Below, in pieces: positions 45,762-53,559 of a stretch of DNA of 64,000 bases; position 1 is the stretch's first letter, and the number at the start of each line of letters is the position of its first letter. The stretch is from the NCBI RefSeq assembly GCF_009295825.1, contig NZ_WHKF01000003.1, forward strand, positions 248,001 to 312,000, written 5' to 3'. The notes beneath the pieces are model-generated. The model worked only from the letters and a program-made list of their open reading frames with translations, made no database searches and was not told where the DNA came from. Position numbers and translations under genes: made by a program. This stretch comes from Marinifilum sp. N1E240 (GTDB lineage: Bacteria; Bacteroidota; Bacteroidia; Bacteroidales; Marinifilaceae).

Positions 45762-45769
45762 CAAAGATA
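45762..45769 (-). promoter_or_regulatory. Candidate -7 element for tamL
   Basis: Minus-strand TATCTTTG matches TAnnTTTG and would give a leader of about 25 bases before the TTG start. A TATTTTTG on the other strand (45786-45793) could serve the divergent methyltransferase gene. No -33 box at standard spacing was found for either. Confidence 0.42.
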
Positions 45770-45835
45770 CTTAACTTCAGTGATATATTTTTGGACAAAC
45801 CAGGCTTTCATTAACAAATTTTCAAATAAATTACC

Positions 45836-46606
45836 GTGCTGTCAAAAAATCAAATCAAGTTAATTAACAGTTTACAAAAGAAAAAATACCGAGATCAACA
45901 TCAACTTTTCGTTGCAGAGGGAGATAAACTGGTTATTGATTTGTTGCAATCAGGTATTGAAGCAAATTTTCTAATCTATTCTAAAGATTGGAAAAACACA
46001 CATTCAAGCACTCATTTTAAAAATATTGAGACAAGAATTGAAACAGATTCATCTCAACTTAAAAAAATTAGCACACTTAAAAACCCATCACCTGTATTAG
46101 GTGTATTTAATATACCTAAAATAGAACTGAATACTAAAACCATTTCAAATAGTTTATCAATTGTTTTAGATGACGTTCAAGATCCAGGAAATTTGGGAAC
46201 TATTATTCGCATAGCTGATTGGTTTGGAATCAAAAATATCTTTTGTTCGCCCAATACCGTTGATCTTTACAATCCCAAAGTAATACAGGCGACTATGGGT
46301 GCGATTGCCCGAATTAAGCTGAGTTATACTCCTCTTGATGAACTCATCGCAAAATACAAATCAGATAATTTCCCAATTTATGGAACATTTCTGGAAGGTG
46401 AGACCATTTACAATTCCTCATTACAAAACAATGGATTCATTATAATGGGTAATGAAGGAAAAGGAATATCTGAAAACATTGCAAAACAAGTAAGCAATAA
46501 ACTGTTCATTCCCAATTTTCCAGCTAACCAAGAAACTTCCGAATCATTAAATGTATCAGTTGCCACATCAATAATTTGCTCTGAATTTCGCCGAAGGGAG
46601 TTTTAA
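45836..46606 (+). CDS. SpoU/TrmH-family RNA 2'-O-methyltransferase
   Basis: 256 residues starting at GTG (45836); no ATG is available near the conserved N-terminus. The N-terminal substrate-binding part has RDQHQLFVAEGDKLVIDLL. The SPOUT knot domain has LDDVQDPGNLGTIIRIADWFG (motif 1, quoted in part), FIIMGNEGKGIS (motif 2) and IPNFPANQETSESLNVSVAT (motif 3). It methylates a ribose in rRNA or tRNA; the exact target is unknown. Its TAA overlaps the stop codon of the convergent FAD-enzyme gene by three bases. Confidence 0.9.
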   Translation: MLSKNQIKLINSLQKKKYRDQHQLFVAEGDKLVIDLLQSGIEANFLIYSKDWKNTHSSTHFKNIETRIETDSSQLKKISTLKNPSPVLGVFNIPKIELNTKTISNSLSIVLDDVQDPGNLGTIIRIADWFGIKNIFCSPNTVDLYNPKVIQATMGAIARIKLSYTPLDELIAKYKSDNFPIYGTFLEGETIYNSSLQNNGFIIMGNEGKGISENIAKQVSNKLFIPNFPANQETSESLNVSVATSIICSEFRRREF

Positions 46607-48177
46607 TTCTGCTCTTCGAGATTTAGAAATCGGTCCACTGCATTTGCACACTGTTCTCCATCTATAGCTGCCGATACAATTCCTCCGGCATAACCAGCAC
46701 CTTCTCCGCAAGGGAATAAACCCGCAATATTTATATGCTGTAAACTTTCTCTATCACGCGGAATTCTGACAGGAGAAGAAGTTCTCGATTCAACACCGAG
46801 TATAATCGCTTGATTTGTTAAATATCCATTCGATTTTTTCCCGAAAGCCTTAAATCCCTCCTGCAGTCGATATCGAATGTGATCTGGTAGCCATTTATGC
46901 ATTTCGGATGATACAACACCTGGATGATAAGAAGTTTTTGGTAAGGAGTCACTTTTTCTATTTTCAACAAAATCAACCATACGTTGAGCTGGTGCTGTTA
47001 AATCTTCTCCTCCCTCGATAAATGACTGTTCTTCCAGATCTTCCTGAAATTTTAAACCTGCCAAATTTCCAAATTCAGAGTATTTTTCCAAATCTTCGGT
47101 GCGAATTTCAACCGCCATTCCCGAATTAGCATATGCTGTATTTCTATTTGAAGAAGACATACCATTTACAACTTGCTGCTTTTTCCCAGTAGCCGCTGGA
47201 ACAATAACTCCACCCGGACACATGCAAAATGAATATACTCCTCTCTCATTTACCTGATGTACAAAACTATAACTTGCAGCAGGTAAATATTTACCTCTTC
47301 CATTAGGGTTGTGATATTGAATCTGATCGATTAGTTCTTGAGGATGCTCTATACGCACACCCATAGCAAACGATTTTGCTTCAATATCAATTCCCGATTC
47401 ATCTAATTTCCGATAAACATCTCTCGCGGAATGACCTGTTGCTAAAATAACAGCAGAAGCCATAAGAGTATCTCCCGATTCTAATTTTACACCAACAATA
47501 TTCTTCCCTTCAAGAACATAATCAACAACTTTTCTAGAGAAATAAACCTCTCCGCCTGCTTTAATAATACTCTTTCGAATATTTACAATTACTTTAGGAA
47601 GAACATCAGTACCAATATGCGGATGTGCATCAAACAAAATATCATCCTGTGCTCCGTGAAAATGAAGAACATTTAATATTTTTTTTAAGTTGCCTCTTTT
47701 TTTCGATCGGGTATATAATTTGCCATCAGAAAAAGTTCCAGCTCCACCCTCTCCAAAAGAATAGTTGGATTCTGGATCAATTTGACGTGATCTGTGAAGT
47801 TCACCCAAATCTTTTTTACGATCTTCAACACTTTTACCTCGTTCTAAAACAATCGGACAAAAGCCCAATTCAATTAAGCGAAGAGCCGCAAACAAACCTG
47901 CAGGTCCCGCACCAATCACAATAACTTTTCTCGAATTTTCACAATTTTCATAAACAAAATCAGATCCTTCAGAAGCAGTCATTTTTTCATCAATAGAAAT
48001 TTTAAATCTCAAATTAACTTTGATATTTCTTCGTCTGGCATCAATAGATTTTCGTAGAATCTTAATTCCATTTATTCTTCCAGGTTTTACTTTCAATTTA
48101 CTTGCCAATATTGGCTTATAAAAACACTCCTCAGAAGCCTCTTTAGGGCTCAACACAACATCAATCTCTGTAATCAT
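46603..48177 (-). CDS. FAD-dependent oxidoreductase (COG2509 type)
   Basis: 524 residues from the ATG at 48177; a TTG seven codons earlier is possible. After an N-terminal domain of about 80 residues (EIDVVLSPKEASEECFYKPI) comes a dinucleotide motif KVIVIGAGPAGLFAALRL with ERGKSVEDR. The family-specific SYSFGEGGAGTFSDGKLYTR, ILATGHSARDVY, FCMCPGGVIVPAAT and the C-terminal GLFPCGEGAGYAGGIVSAA are also present. The reaction is not known. Convergent overlap with the methyltransferase gene and a 28-base gap from porT upstream. Confidence 0.87.
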   Translation of the reverse strand: MITEIDVVLSPKEASEECFYKPILASKLKVKPGRINGIKILRKSIDARRRNIKVNLRFKISIDEKMTASEGSDFVYENCENSRKVIVIGAGPAGLFAALRLIELGFCPIVLERGKSVEDRKKDLGELHRSRQIDPESNYSFGEGGAGTFSDGKLYTRSKKRGNLKKILNVLHFHGAQDDILFDAHPHIGTDVLPKVIVNIRKSIIKAGGEVYFSRKVVDYVLEGKNIVGVKLESGDTLMASAVILATGHSARDVYRKLDESGIDIEAKSFAMGVRIEHPQELIDQIQYHNPNGRGKYLPAASYSFVHQVNERGVYSFCMCPGGVIVPAATGKKQQVVNGMSSSNRNTAYANSGMAVEIRTEDLEKYSEFGNLAGLKFQEDLEEQSFIEGGEDLTAPAQRMVDFVENRKSDSLPKTSYHPGVVSSEMHKWLPDHIRYRLQEGFKAFGKKSNGYLTNQAIILGVESRTSSPVRIPRDRESLQHINIAGLFPCGEGAGYAGGIVSAAIDGEQCANAVDRFLNLEEQN

Positions 48178-48205
48178 TTCTGGAAAATTATAGGTCAAAA
48201 AAATT

Positions 48206-48910
48206 CTATTCGAAATGAAAAGAAAGAGTAATTATCTTAGAATTCATTCCTCGTATGGCATCGGTGTAGCCTTCGTAACCGGGGTTCTCTATGTCATATT
48301 TATGATTTAAAATATCTCTTAAACCAATTGCAAATTTCAATTCTGTTGCCAACTTAAAATATGGCAAATAAAAATCAACACCAGCACCTAGTTCCAAATA
48401 AAAATCGGTAGTATTCAATCGAATCAACATGTTATTATCCGGATCTAAAGCATCCTGAGACTGAACGTCAATTTTATAGCTAGCGCCACCAATTAAATAA
48501 GGACGATAATTATTTAGCCTTCGAGCTCGATACTTTAATAGTAATGGAAGATTAACTAATACAGATTCTACTGTTACTTCATCTTGAGGCAGGTTTGAAT
48601 ATTTTATTGTTCTTTCTCCGAACTCTAATCCTGGTAAAAATCGTAGCGACCAATTTTCATGCAAACGTAAATCTGATACTATCCCAACCGAAAAGCCAGG
48701 AGAAAATACTACTTGCTCAGCTCTAGCATTTGACAATCCAGAATTATACAGCGCAAAGTCCATATTATTTATCGCCAAAGTAAATCCAAAATGCAACCAT
48801 TTCTGATCTACCTTTTGATAATTCAAGATACTTTCAGGATTATACCTGCTCTGCGAAAAGGCAGAAGACATGCTAATTACGCATAAGAGTATTAAGAGTA
48901 TTTTTTTCAA
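48206..48910 (-). CDS. porT: PorT-like outer-membrane beta-barrel protein (type IX secretion)
   Basis: 234 residues, starting at TTG (48910): the signal peptide KKILLILLCVISMSSAFSQ begins there and no ATG is available. The rest is an eight-strand-type barrel (WLHFGFTLAINNMDFAL, SPGFSVGIVSDLRL, WSLRFLPGLEFGERTIKY, LELGAGVDFYLPYFKLATEL). Similarity to PorT/SprT is supported by the pattern and by the neighbouring ubiE gene, a linkage seen across Bacteroidota. PorT is needed for the type IX secretion system. Other por/gld genes are not in the window. Confidence 0.82.
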   Translation of the reverse strand: MKKILLILLCVISMSSAFSQSRYNPESILNYQKVDQKWLHFGFTLAINNMDFALYNSGLSNARAEQVVFSPGFSVGIVSDLRLHENWSLRFLPGLEFGERTIKYSNLPQDEVTVESVLVNLPLLLKYRARRLNNYRPYLIGGASYKIDVQSQDALDPDNNMLIRLNTTDFYLELGAGVDFYLPYFKLATELKFAIGLRDILNHKYDIENPGYEGYTDAIRGMNSKIITLSFHFE

Positions 48911-48953
48911 GCCAGAGAATTTGGTTTTTATTATTAACCTAAAAAGACAAATT

Positions 48954-49682
48954 TTATTGTACAGGTTTCGTTCCTATATAAATTGATGCAATTCCAAAAC
49001 TCAATTTAATTTGTTTTGTATCAATGAAGCCACACTCATTATATATCTTCAAAAAATCAGCTCCATCAGGAAAAGCATCCACTGATTCCGGCAAATAAGT
49101 ATATGCCGAAGAATCCTTCGAAACCATTTTACCCCAAAAAGGTAATATTCTGAAAAAATAAAAATTATAGATTTGCTTTATTGGGAAATTTCTAGGTTTC
49201 GAAAATTCAAGAATCACAACTTTTCCACCAAGACGTACAACTCTATTCATTTCTTTCAATCCCTTTTCAAGATTCTCAAAATTACGTACACCAAAAGCCA
49301 CTGTAATGGCATCAAAAGAGTTGTCTTCAAATTGAATATTTTCCGAATCACCTTCAAACAATTCGATCTTATCCGAAAGATTTTTCTTCGCAATCTTTTC
49401 TCTGCCCACTGCAAGCATTTCCGTAGAAATATCAATACCCACAACTTTATCAGGATTCAGTTTTAAATTTGCAAGCGCAAAATCTCCAGTTCCCGTAGCA
49501 ATATCTAATATTCTCTTTGGTTGCAATGGCTTTAGCAGTTTCACTGCCTTTTTACGCCACAACTTATCAATTCCCATAGAAAGAACATGATTCAGAAAAT
49601 CGTACTTTCTAGCAATATTATTAAACATCAAGGCAACTTGAGCCTTCTTTCCTTTATCTAACTCTTTATACGGATTTACCAC
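48954..49682 (-). CDS. ubiE: Demethylmenaquinone methyltransferase (UbiE/MenG)
   Basis: 242 residues. The SAM-binding motif ILDIATGTGDFALANL, the UbiE signature YDFLNHVLSMGIDKLWRKKA and the second block AITVAFGVRNFENLEKGLKEM are diagnostic, followed by LEFSKP and the C-terminal FGIASIYIGTKP. It makes menaquinone for anaerobic respiration. The start is GTG at 49682. The porT gene follows 43 bases later and is probably co-transcribed. Confidence 0.95.
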   Translation of the reverse strand: MVNPYKELDKGKKAQVALMFNNIARKYDFLNHVLSMGIDKLWRKKAVKLLKPLQPKRILDIATGTGDFALANLKLNPDKVVGIDISTEMLAVGREKIAKKNLSDKIELFEGDSENIQFEDNSFDAITVAFGVRNFENLEKGLKEMNRVVRLGGKVVILEFSKPRNFPIKQIYNFYFFRILPFWGKMVSKDSSAYTYLPESVDAFPDGADFLKIYNECGFIDTKQIKLSFGIASIYIGTKPVQ

Positions 49683-49758
49683 GGGTAAATTTTAATCAGT
49701 TACTAAAAAAATAGCGATCGCGAATTCAATCACGACCGCACAAATATAATGAATGAAA

Positions 49759-49787
49759 AACAAAGAACCATTAATCAGTTCTTTGTT
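49759..49787 (-). terminator. Intrinsic terminator of the PurL-like gene
   Basis: Perfect 10-base arms AACAAAGAAC/GTTCTTTGTT with a 9-base loop and T-rich tail on the minus strand, about 30 bases after the stop codon. Confidence 0.8.
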
Positions 49788-49815
49788 CTCTTATTAATCT
49801 GAAAACTAAAGTTAA

Positions 49816-51969
49816 TTAGTTCGATGTATTCTTGTGGTAAATCTTTTTGTATTCATTAATGTAACCATAGGAAATATCATCAATTCTAAGTTCTCTCTTT
49901 GTTACATGACCTAAAGTTGAAAATGGTAATCCACTTTCCATCATGGCATCTACGAAATCATCTTCATTCTCCATCGAAACAGATACAACTACACGTCCTT
50001 GAGCTTCTCCAAACAAAAAGGCATCCTTTCTAACTTCTGCAGGCGATGTAATATCAAATCCCAGACCTAAAGGCATTGCAGATTCAATTAAATTAAAGAA
50101 TAAACCACCTCTCTCAACGCTATGTGCTGAACAAACCAGCTTTAATGAAATCAATTTTTCCACAACCGCATTTATTGCTTTTTCTTCATTTAAATCAAAA
50201 TGTGGCACTCCTACTTCACACTTTTTATGGAAAGAGCATAAATATTCAGAACCGGCTATATCATTCCTTGATTTTCCAATTATAAAAATCATATCACCTT
50301 TATTTCTAAAAATATAGGACATATGATTTTCTTTTGATGGCAATAGTCCCATCATGGCAATAACCGGAGTTGGGTTAATAGCTTTCCTTTTACCTAAAAC
50401 AGAGCTTTCGTTATAAAAGCTAACATTACCTCCAACAACCGGAGTTTTAAAAGAACAACTTGCTTTGGTGATCCCTTTAATCGTTTCAACAAACTGAGAA
50501 TAAACATCCTCTTCAAGAGGACTGCCAAAATTCAAGCAATCGTTAAAAGCCAAAGGTTTACCACCTGAACAAATGATTCTACGAACCGCTCTGGCAACAT
50601 TTATTTGTGCTCCAACATATGGATCATTATAAGCATACACTGAATTTCCTGATACTGTAAAACAAATAGACTTATTATCCGATCCTAATGATGATACCTG
50701 GGCATCGGAAGGAGAATTATGACGTTCCTCAATCTGACCTTGGTAATGCTCTTTTACAACCAAATTGGCATTGTTGACCATCTTATTAATCACCTTCCAA
50801 TAATTATCTGGTTCAGGTATATTTTCTAGATAATCAATTGATGAATCATTAGTTAAGGAATGATATTTTCGTTCCACTTGAGGAGCTCCATAATCCATCA
50901 CTAAATTTTCACCAACAAGTTCTGCAACTACCTCCGAATTCTCAAAAATACGTATCGTTTTATTATCGGTCACGCATCCAATTTCTTCACATAAAATATT
51001 AAATTCTTTAAAGGTGGAAGAAACCAAATCAGCATGTTCCTTATCAATTACCAACAAAAGCCTTTCTTGTGTCCGAGACAGCAACACCTGCTCAATTCCC
51101 ATTCCTTCCTGACTTAGAGGCACTTTATTCAAATCAATATCAAGTCCTGCTTTTGCAAAAGCACTTATCTTTGAACAGGCACTTACAATACCTGCCATAT
51201 CCATATTTTCAATTCGAACAATAGCATCTTGTTTATTGAGCTTAACAATTGCCTCAATTAAGGAATTACCCAGACTAGGGTTTCCTTTTGGAATAGTAAA
51301 ATTTTCTTCCTGTCCCATAACTCCTTCCGAACCGGTAGGAGTTCCCACAATAAAAATCAATTGACCATGGGTTATTTTCCTTTTATAGATTAATTTATCC
51401 TTACTAACAATACCAGCAACCATTACATTTACCAATGGATTTGTATCGTAAGTTGAATTATAAAAAATCTCACTTCCGATATCTTCCATATAAAGAACAT
51501 TCGAATAATCATGAATTCCCTTTACAATTTCATCCATTAACCATTTAGTTCTATCCAAAGAGGCATCTCCAAATCGTAAAGAATTCATCACGACCATTGG
51601 TTTTGCACCAAGAGATACAACATCCCTACAAACATCTCCCACACACGTAGCAGCTCCCTGGTAAGGATCAATTCCTGATGGATGATTGTGAGTTCCCATT
51701 TTAAAAACACATAATTCACCATTACCTAAATCAACAACACCAGCACTAGATTCTCTCGCACCAGAAATTATGTGATCTCCCTGATTTGGTAATGAATTAA
51801 GCCATGCCGAAGAACTTTTATAAGATACATTCTCGGACCACATGACAGAGTAAATTTGTAACTCAAGTAAATTTGGGGCTCTCCCCAAACCTTCTGCTAT
51901 AATTTCAAATGCGTCTTTTGTAATTCCAAGATCCTCTGCTAATTGAATTGAAACCTCCTGTTTTTCCAT
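49816..51969 (-). CDS. PurL-like protein (FGAM synthase homologue) with altered catalytic motifs
   Basis: 717 residues with the AIR synthase double fold of bacterial small PurL (YSVMWSE..SYKSS, THNHPSGIDPYQGAAT, PLSQEGMGIEQVLLSRTQER, VGGNVSFYNES). PurL amidates FGAR in purine synthesis together with PurS and PurQ. However, the motif WSEHCSY is WSENVSY here (Asn47, Val48), so the His thought to act in catalysis is missing. The VE-THNHP Glu is Gly92, GVGG is CVGD, QDLGAGG is NMDMAGI, and the C-terminal DxSxGGL is SVERGGL. These suggest a divergent paralogue or a modified enzyme. Bacteroidota usually have a separate long PurL. It is monocistronic. Confidence 0.75.
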   Translation of the reverse strand: MEKQEVSIQLAEDLGITKDAFEIIAEGLGRAPNLLELQIYSVMWSENVSYKSSSAWLNSLPNQGDHIISGARESSAGVVDLGNGELCVFKMGTHNHPSGIDPYQGAATCVGDVCRDVVSLGAKPMVVMNSLRFGDASLDRTKWLMDEIVKGIHDYSNVLYMEDIGSEIFYNSTYDTNPLVNVMVAGIVSKDKLIYKRKITHGQLIFIVGTPTGSEGVMGQEENFTIPKGNPSLGNSLIEAIVKLNKQDAIVRIENMDMAGIVSACSKISAFAKAGLDIDLNKVPLSQEGMGIEQVLLSRTQERLLLVIDKEHADLVSSTFKEFNILCEEIGCVTDNKTIRIFENSEVVAELVGENLVMDYGAPQVERKYHSLTNDSSIDYLENIPEPDNYWKVINKMVNNANLVVKEHYQGQIEERHNSPSDAQVSSLGSDNKSICFTVSGNSVYAYNDPYVGAQINVARAVRRIICSGGKPLAFNDCLNFGSPLEEDVYSQFVETIKGITKASCSFKTPVVGGNVSFYNESSVLGKRKAINPTPVIAMMGLLPSKENHMSYIFRNKGDMIFIIGKSRNDIAGSEYLCSFHKKCEVGVPHFDLNEEKAINAVVEKLISLKLVCSAHSVERGGLFFNLIESAMPLGLGFDITSPAEVRKDAFLFGEAQGRVVVSVSMENEDDFVDAMMESGLPFSTLGHVTKRELRIDDISYGYINEYKKIYHKNTSN

Positions 51970-52036
51970 GGTGCAAGATTTTAGGTAATGAATATTTTAA
52001 ATTTAAAAAAAATAAGATAGGAACACGAATTATCAC

Positions 52037-52084
52037 CTTAGTTTTTACCTTTACTAAGCGAATTAAAATCAATTTGAAATTGAT
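52037..52084. promoter_or_regulatory. Two adjacent palindromes in the purL-like/SDR divergent region
   Basis: CTTAGT/ACTAAG (52037-52042 and 52053-52058) and the perfect ATCAATTT-G-AAATTGAT (52068-52084) lie within 90 bases of the SDR start. The second is a typical operator shape. Confidence 0.45.
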
Positions 52085-52125
52085 AAAATAGACTCAAACA
52101 CATCATAAAAATCACAAAATACAAA

Positions 52126-52884
52126 ATGAATAAAATTGCCTTTATAACTGGAGCAACAGCTGGCATTGGCGAGGCTTGTGCAATAAATCTTGCCAAAGCA
52201 GGATTCGATTTGATTATTTCTGGAAGAAGACAAGGAAATCTAGTTCAATTGGAAAAGAGACTTACTTCGGAAAATAATTGTAAGGTTTTTAGCTTAGTAT
52301 TAGATGTTCGAAACCAAAATGAAGTAGATCAAAAAATAAATTCTCTTCCTGAAGTATGGAAAAATATTGATTTACTCGTTAATAATGCTGGTCTGGCTGT
52401 TGGTGTTACAGCAATTCAAGATGGAATTATTGATGATTGGGAACGAATGATTGACACCAACATTAAAGGATTACTATACATTACCCGTTCTGTAAGCCCA
52501 TTAATGATTGAACGAAATCAAGGTCATATCATAAACATCACTTCAATTGCAGGAAAGGAAGTGTATCCTGGAGGAAATGTATATTGTGCAACCAAGCATG
52601 CTGTAGATGCCTTAACTAAAGGGATGAGAATAGACTTGCTTCCTCATAACATAAAAGTTTCTTCGATTGCTCCTGGTATGGTAGAGACGGAATTCTCTAT
52701 TGTTCGATTTAAAGGTGATGAAGAGAAAGCGGATCAGGTTTACAAAGGATTTACTCCATTATATGCAAAAGATATTGCCGAAACTGTAGAATTTGTTGCC
52801 ACTCGTCCGGCTCATGTAAATATTAATGATATTTTGATAATGCCTACGGCACAAGCTTCTTCTCGTGATGTATTAAAAAAGTAA
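52126..52884 (+). CDS. Short-chain dehydrogenase (YdfG-like)
   Basis: 252 residues, classical SDR. TGATAGIGEACAINLAKAG (cofactor glycine motif), SGRRQGN (Arg suggests NADP+), the NNAGLA motif, ITSIAGKEVYPGGN with the catalytic Ser, and YCATKHAVDAL (Tyr and Lys). The C-terminal PTAQASSRDV is typical of YdfG-type 3-hydroxy acid/serine dehydrogenases, which oxidise L-allo-threonine or 3-hydroxypropionate. Substrate inferred from subfamily only. Convergent with the next gene, whose stop lies one base away. Confidence 0.9.
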   Translation: MNKIAFITGATAGIGEACAINLAKAGFDLIISGRRQGNLVQLEKRLTSENNCKVFSLVLDVRNQNEVDQKINSLPEVWKNIDLLVNNAGLAVGVTAIQDGIIDDWERMIDTNIKGLLYITRSVSPLMIERNQGHIINITSIAGKEVYPGGNVYCATKHAVDALTKGMRIDLLPHNIKVSSIAPGMVETEFSIVRFKGDEEKADQVYKGFTPLYAKDIAETVEFVATRPAHVNINDILIMPTAQASSRDVLKK

Positions 52885-52885
52885 A

Positions 52886-53536
52886 CTATTTAATCTTGGC
52901 TATTTCTTCCGATTCAACAATCCAACGTCCAGGACAAAATTGCTTTGATTTCTGGTGAATTATTTTCGATAATTGTTTACCTGTAACGGCCACAATTCTA
53001 TTTAATTTACCCACAAATAAAAATCTAAAATTTCGACTGATCCAGGCAGCAAAGCTCTCGAACAGTCGAAATTCTTTTCTACCTCCATATATAACTGATG
53101 GTCTGTAAATAACCACCGTTGGAAAATCAAGTGAATTAATGAAATTTTCAGCCTCTCCTTTTACCCTTTGATAGAAGAAATAAGATTCCGGATTTGCTCC
53201 AATTGCACTAATTAGCTGAAAACTTTTCACTTCCCTTAATTCGCAGAACTTAGCAAATCGAGTAATGTATTCAAAATCTACCTTATAAAAATTTTCTTTG
53301 CTTTGAGCCTTCTTTATTGTCGTTCCAAGACAACAATAAGCAATATCAATATTTTCTGGAATATCTATTGAATCTAAATGATCAAAATCTACAACAATTT
53401 GAATAAGTTTTTCATGTTTTACATTCAAATGTTTACGCACCAATGCATAAATTTGGGTACAATCATCATCGGCAATTAACCTTTTAAGTAATTTTTTACC
53501 TGTAAAACCTGTAGCGCCGCCTATAACTGCATTCAT
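52886..53536 (-). CDS. NAD(P)H-binding atypical SDR (YbjT/HTATIP2-like)
   Basis: 216 residues, with VIGGATGFTGKKLLKRL as the dinucleotide-binding motif, YCCLGTTIKKAQSKENF and the SAIGANPESYFFYQRVKGEAE block, which carries the conserved Tyr-x3-Lys (YQRVK) of this atypical SDR group. The C-terminal PSVIYGGRKEFR is also typical. These proteins often act as redox sensors or reductases; function here is unknown. It follows the sensor-kinase gene by 23 bases and is probably co-transcribed. Confidence 0.82.
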   Translation of the reverse strand: MNAVIGGATGFTGKKLLKRLIADDDCTQIYALVRKHLNVKHEKLIQIVVDFDHLDSIDIPENIDIAYCCLGTTIKKAQSKENFYKVDFEYITRFAKFCELREVKSFQLISAIGANPESYFFYQRVKGEAENFINSLDFPTVVIYRPSVIYGGRKEFRLFESFAAWISRNFRFLFVGKLNRIVAVTGKQLSKIIHQKSKQFCPGRWIVESEEIAKIK

Positions 53537-53559
53537 TTTATTGTTTTAAGTGATTCGAT

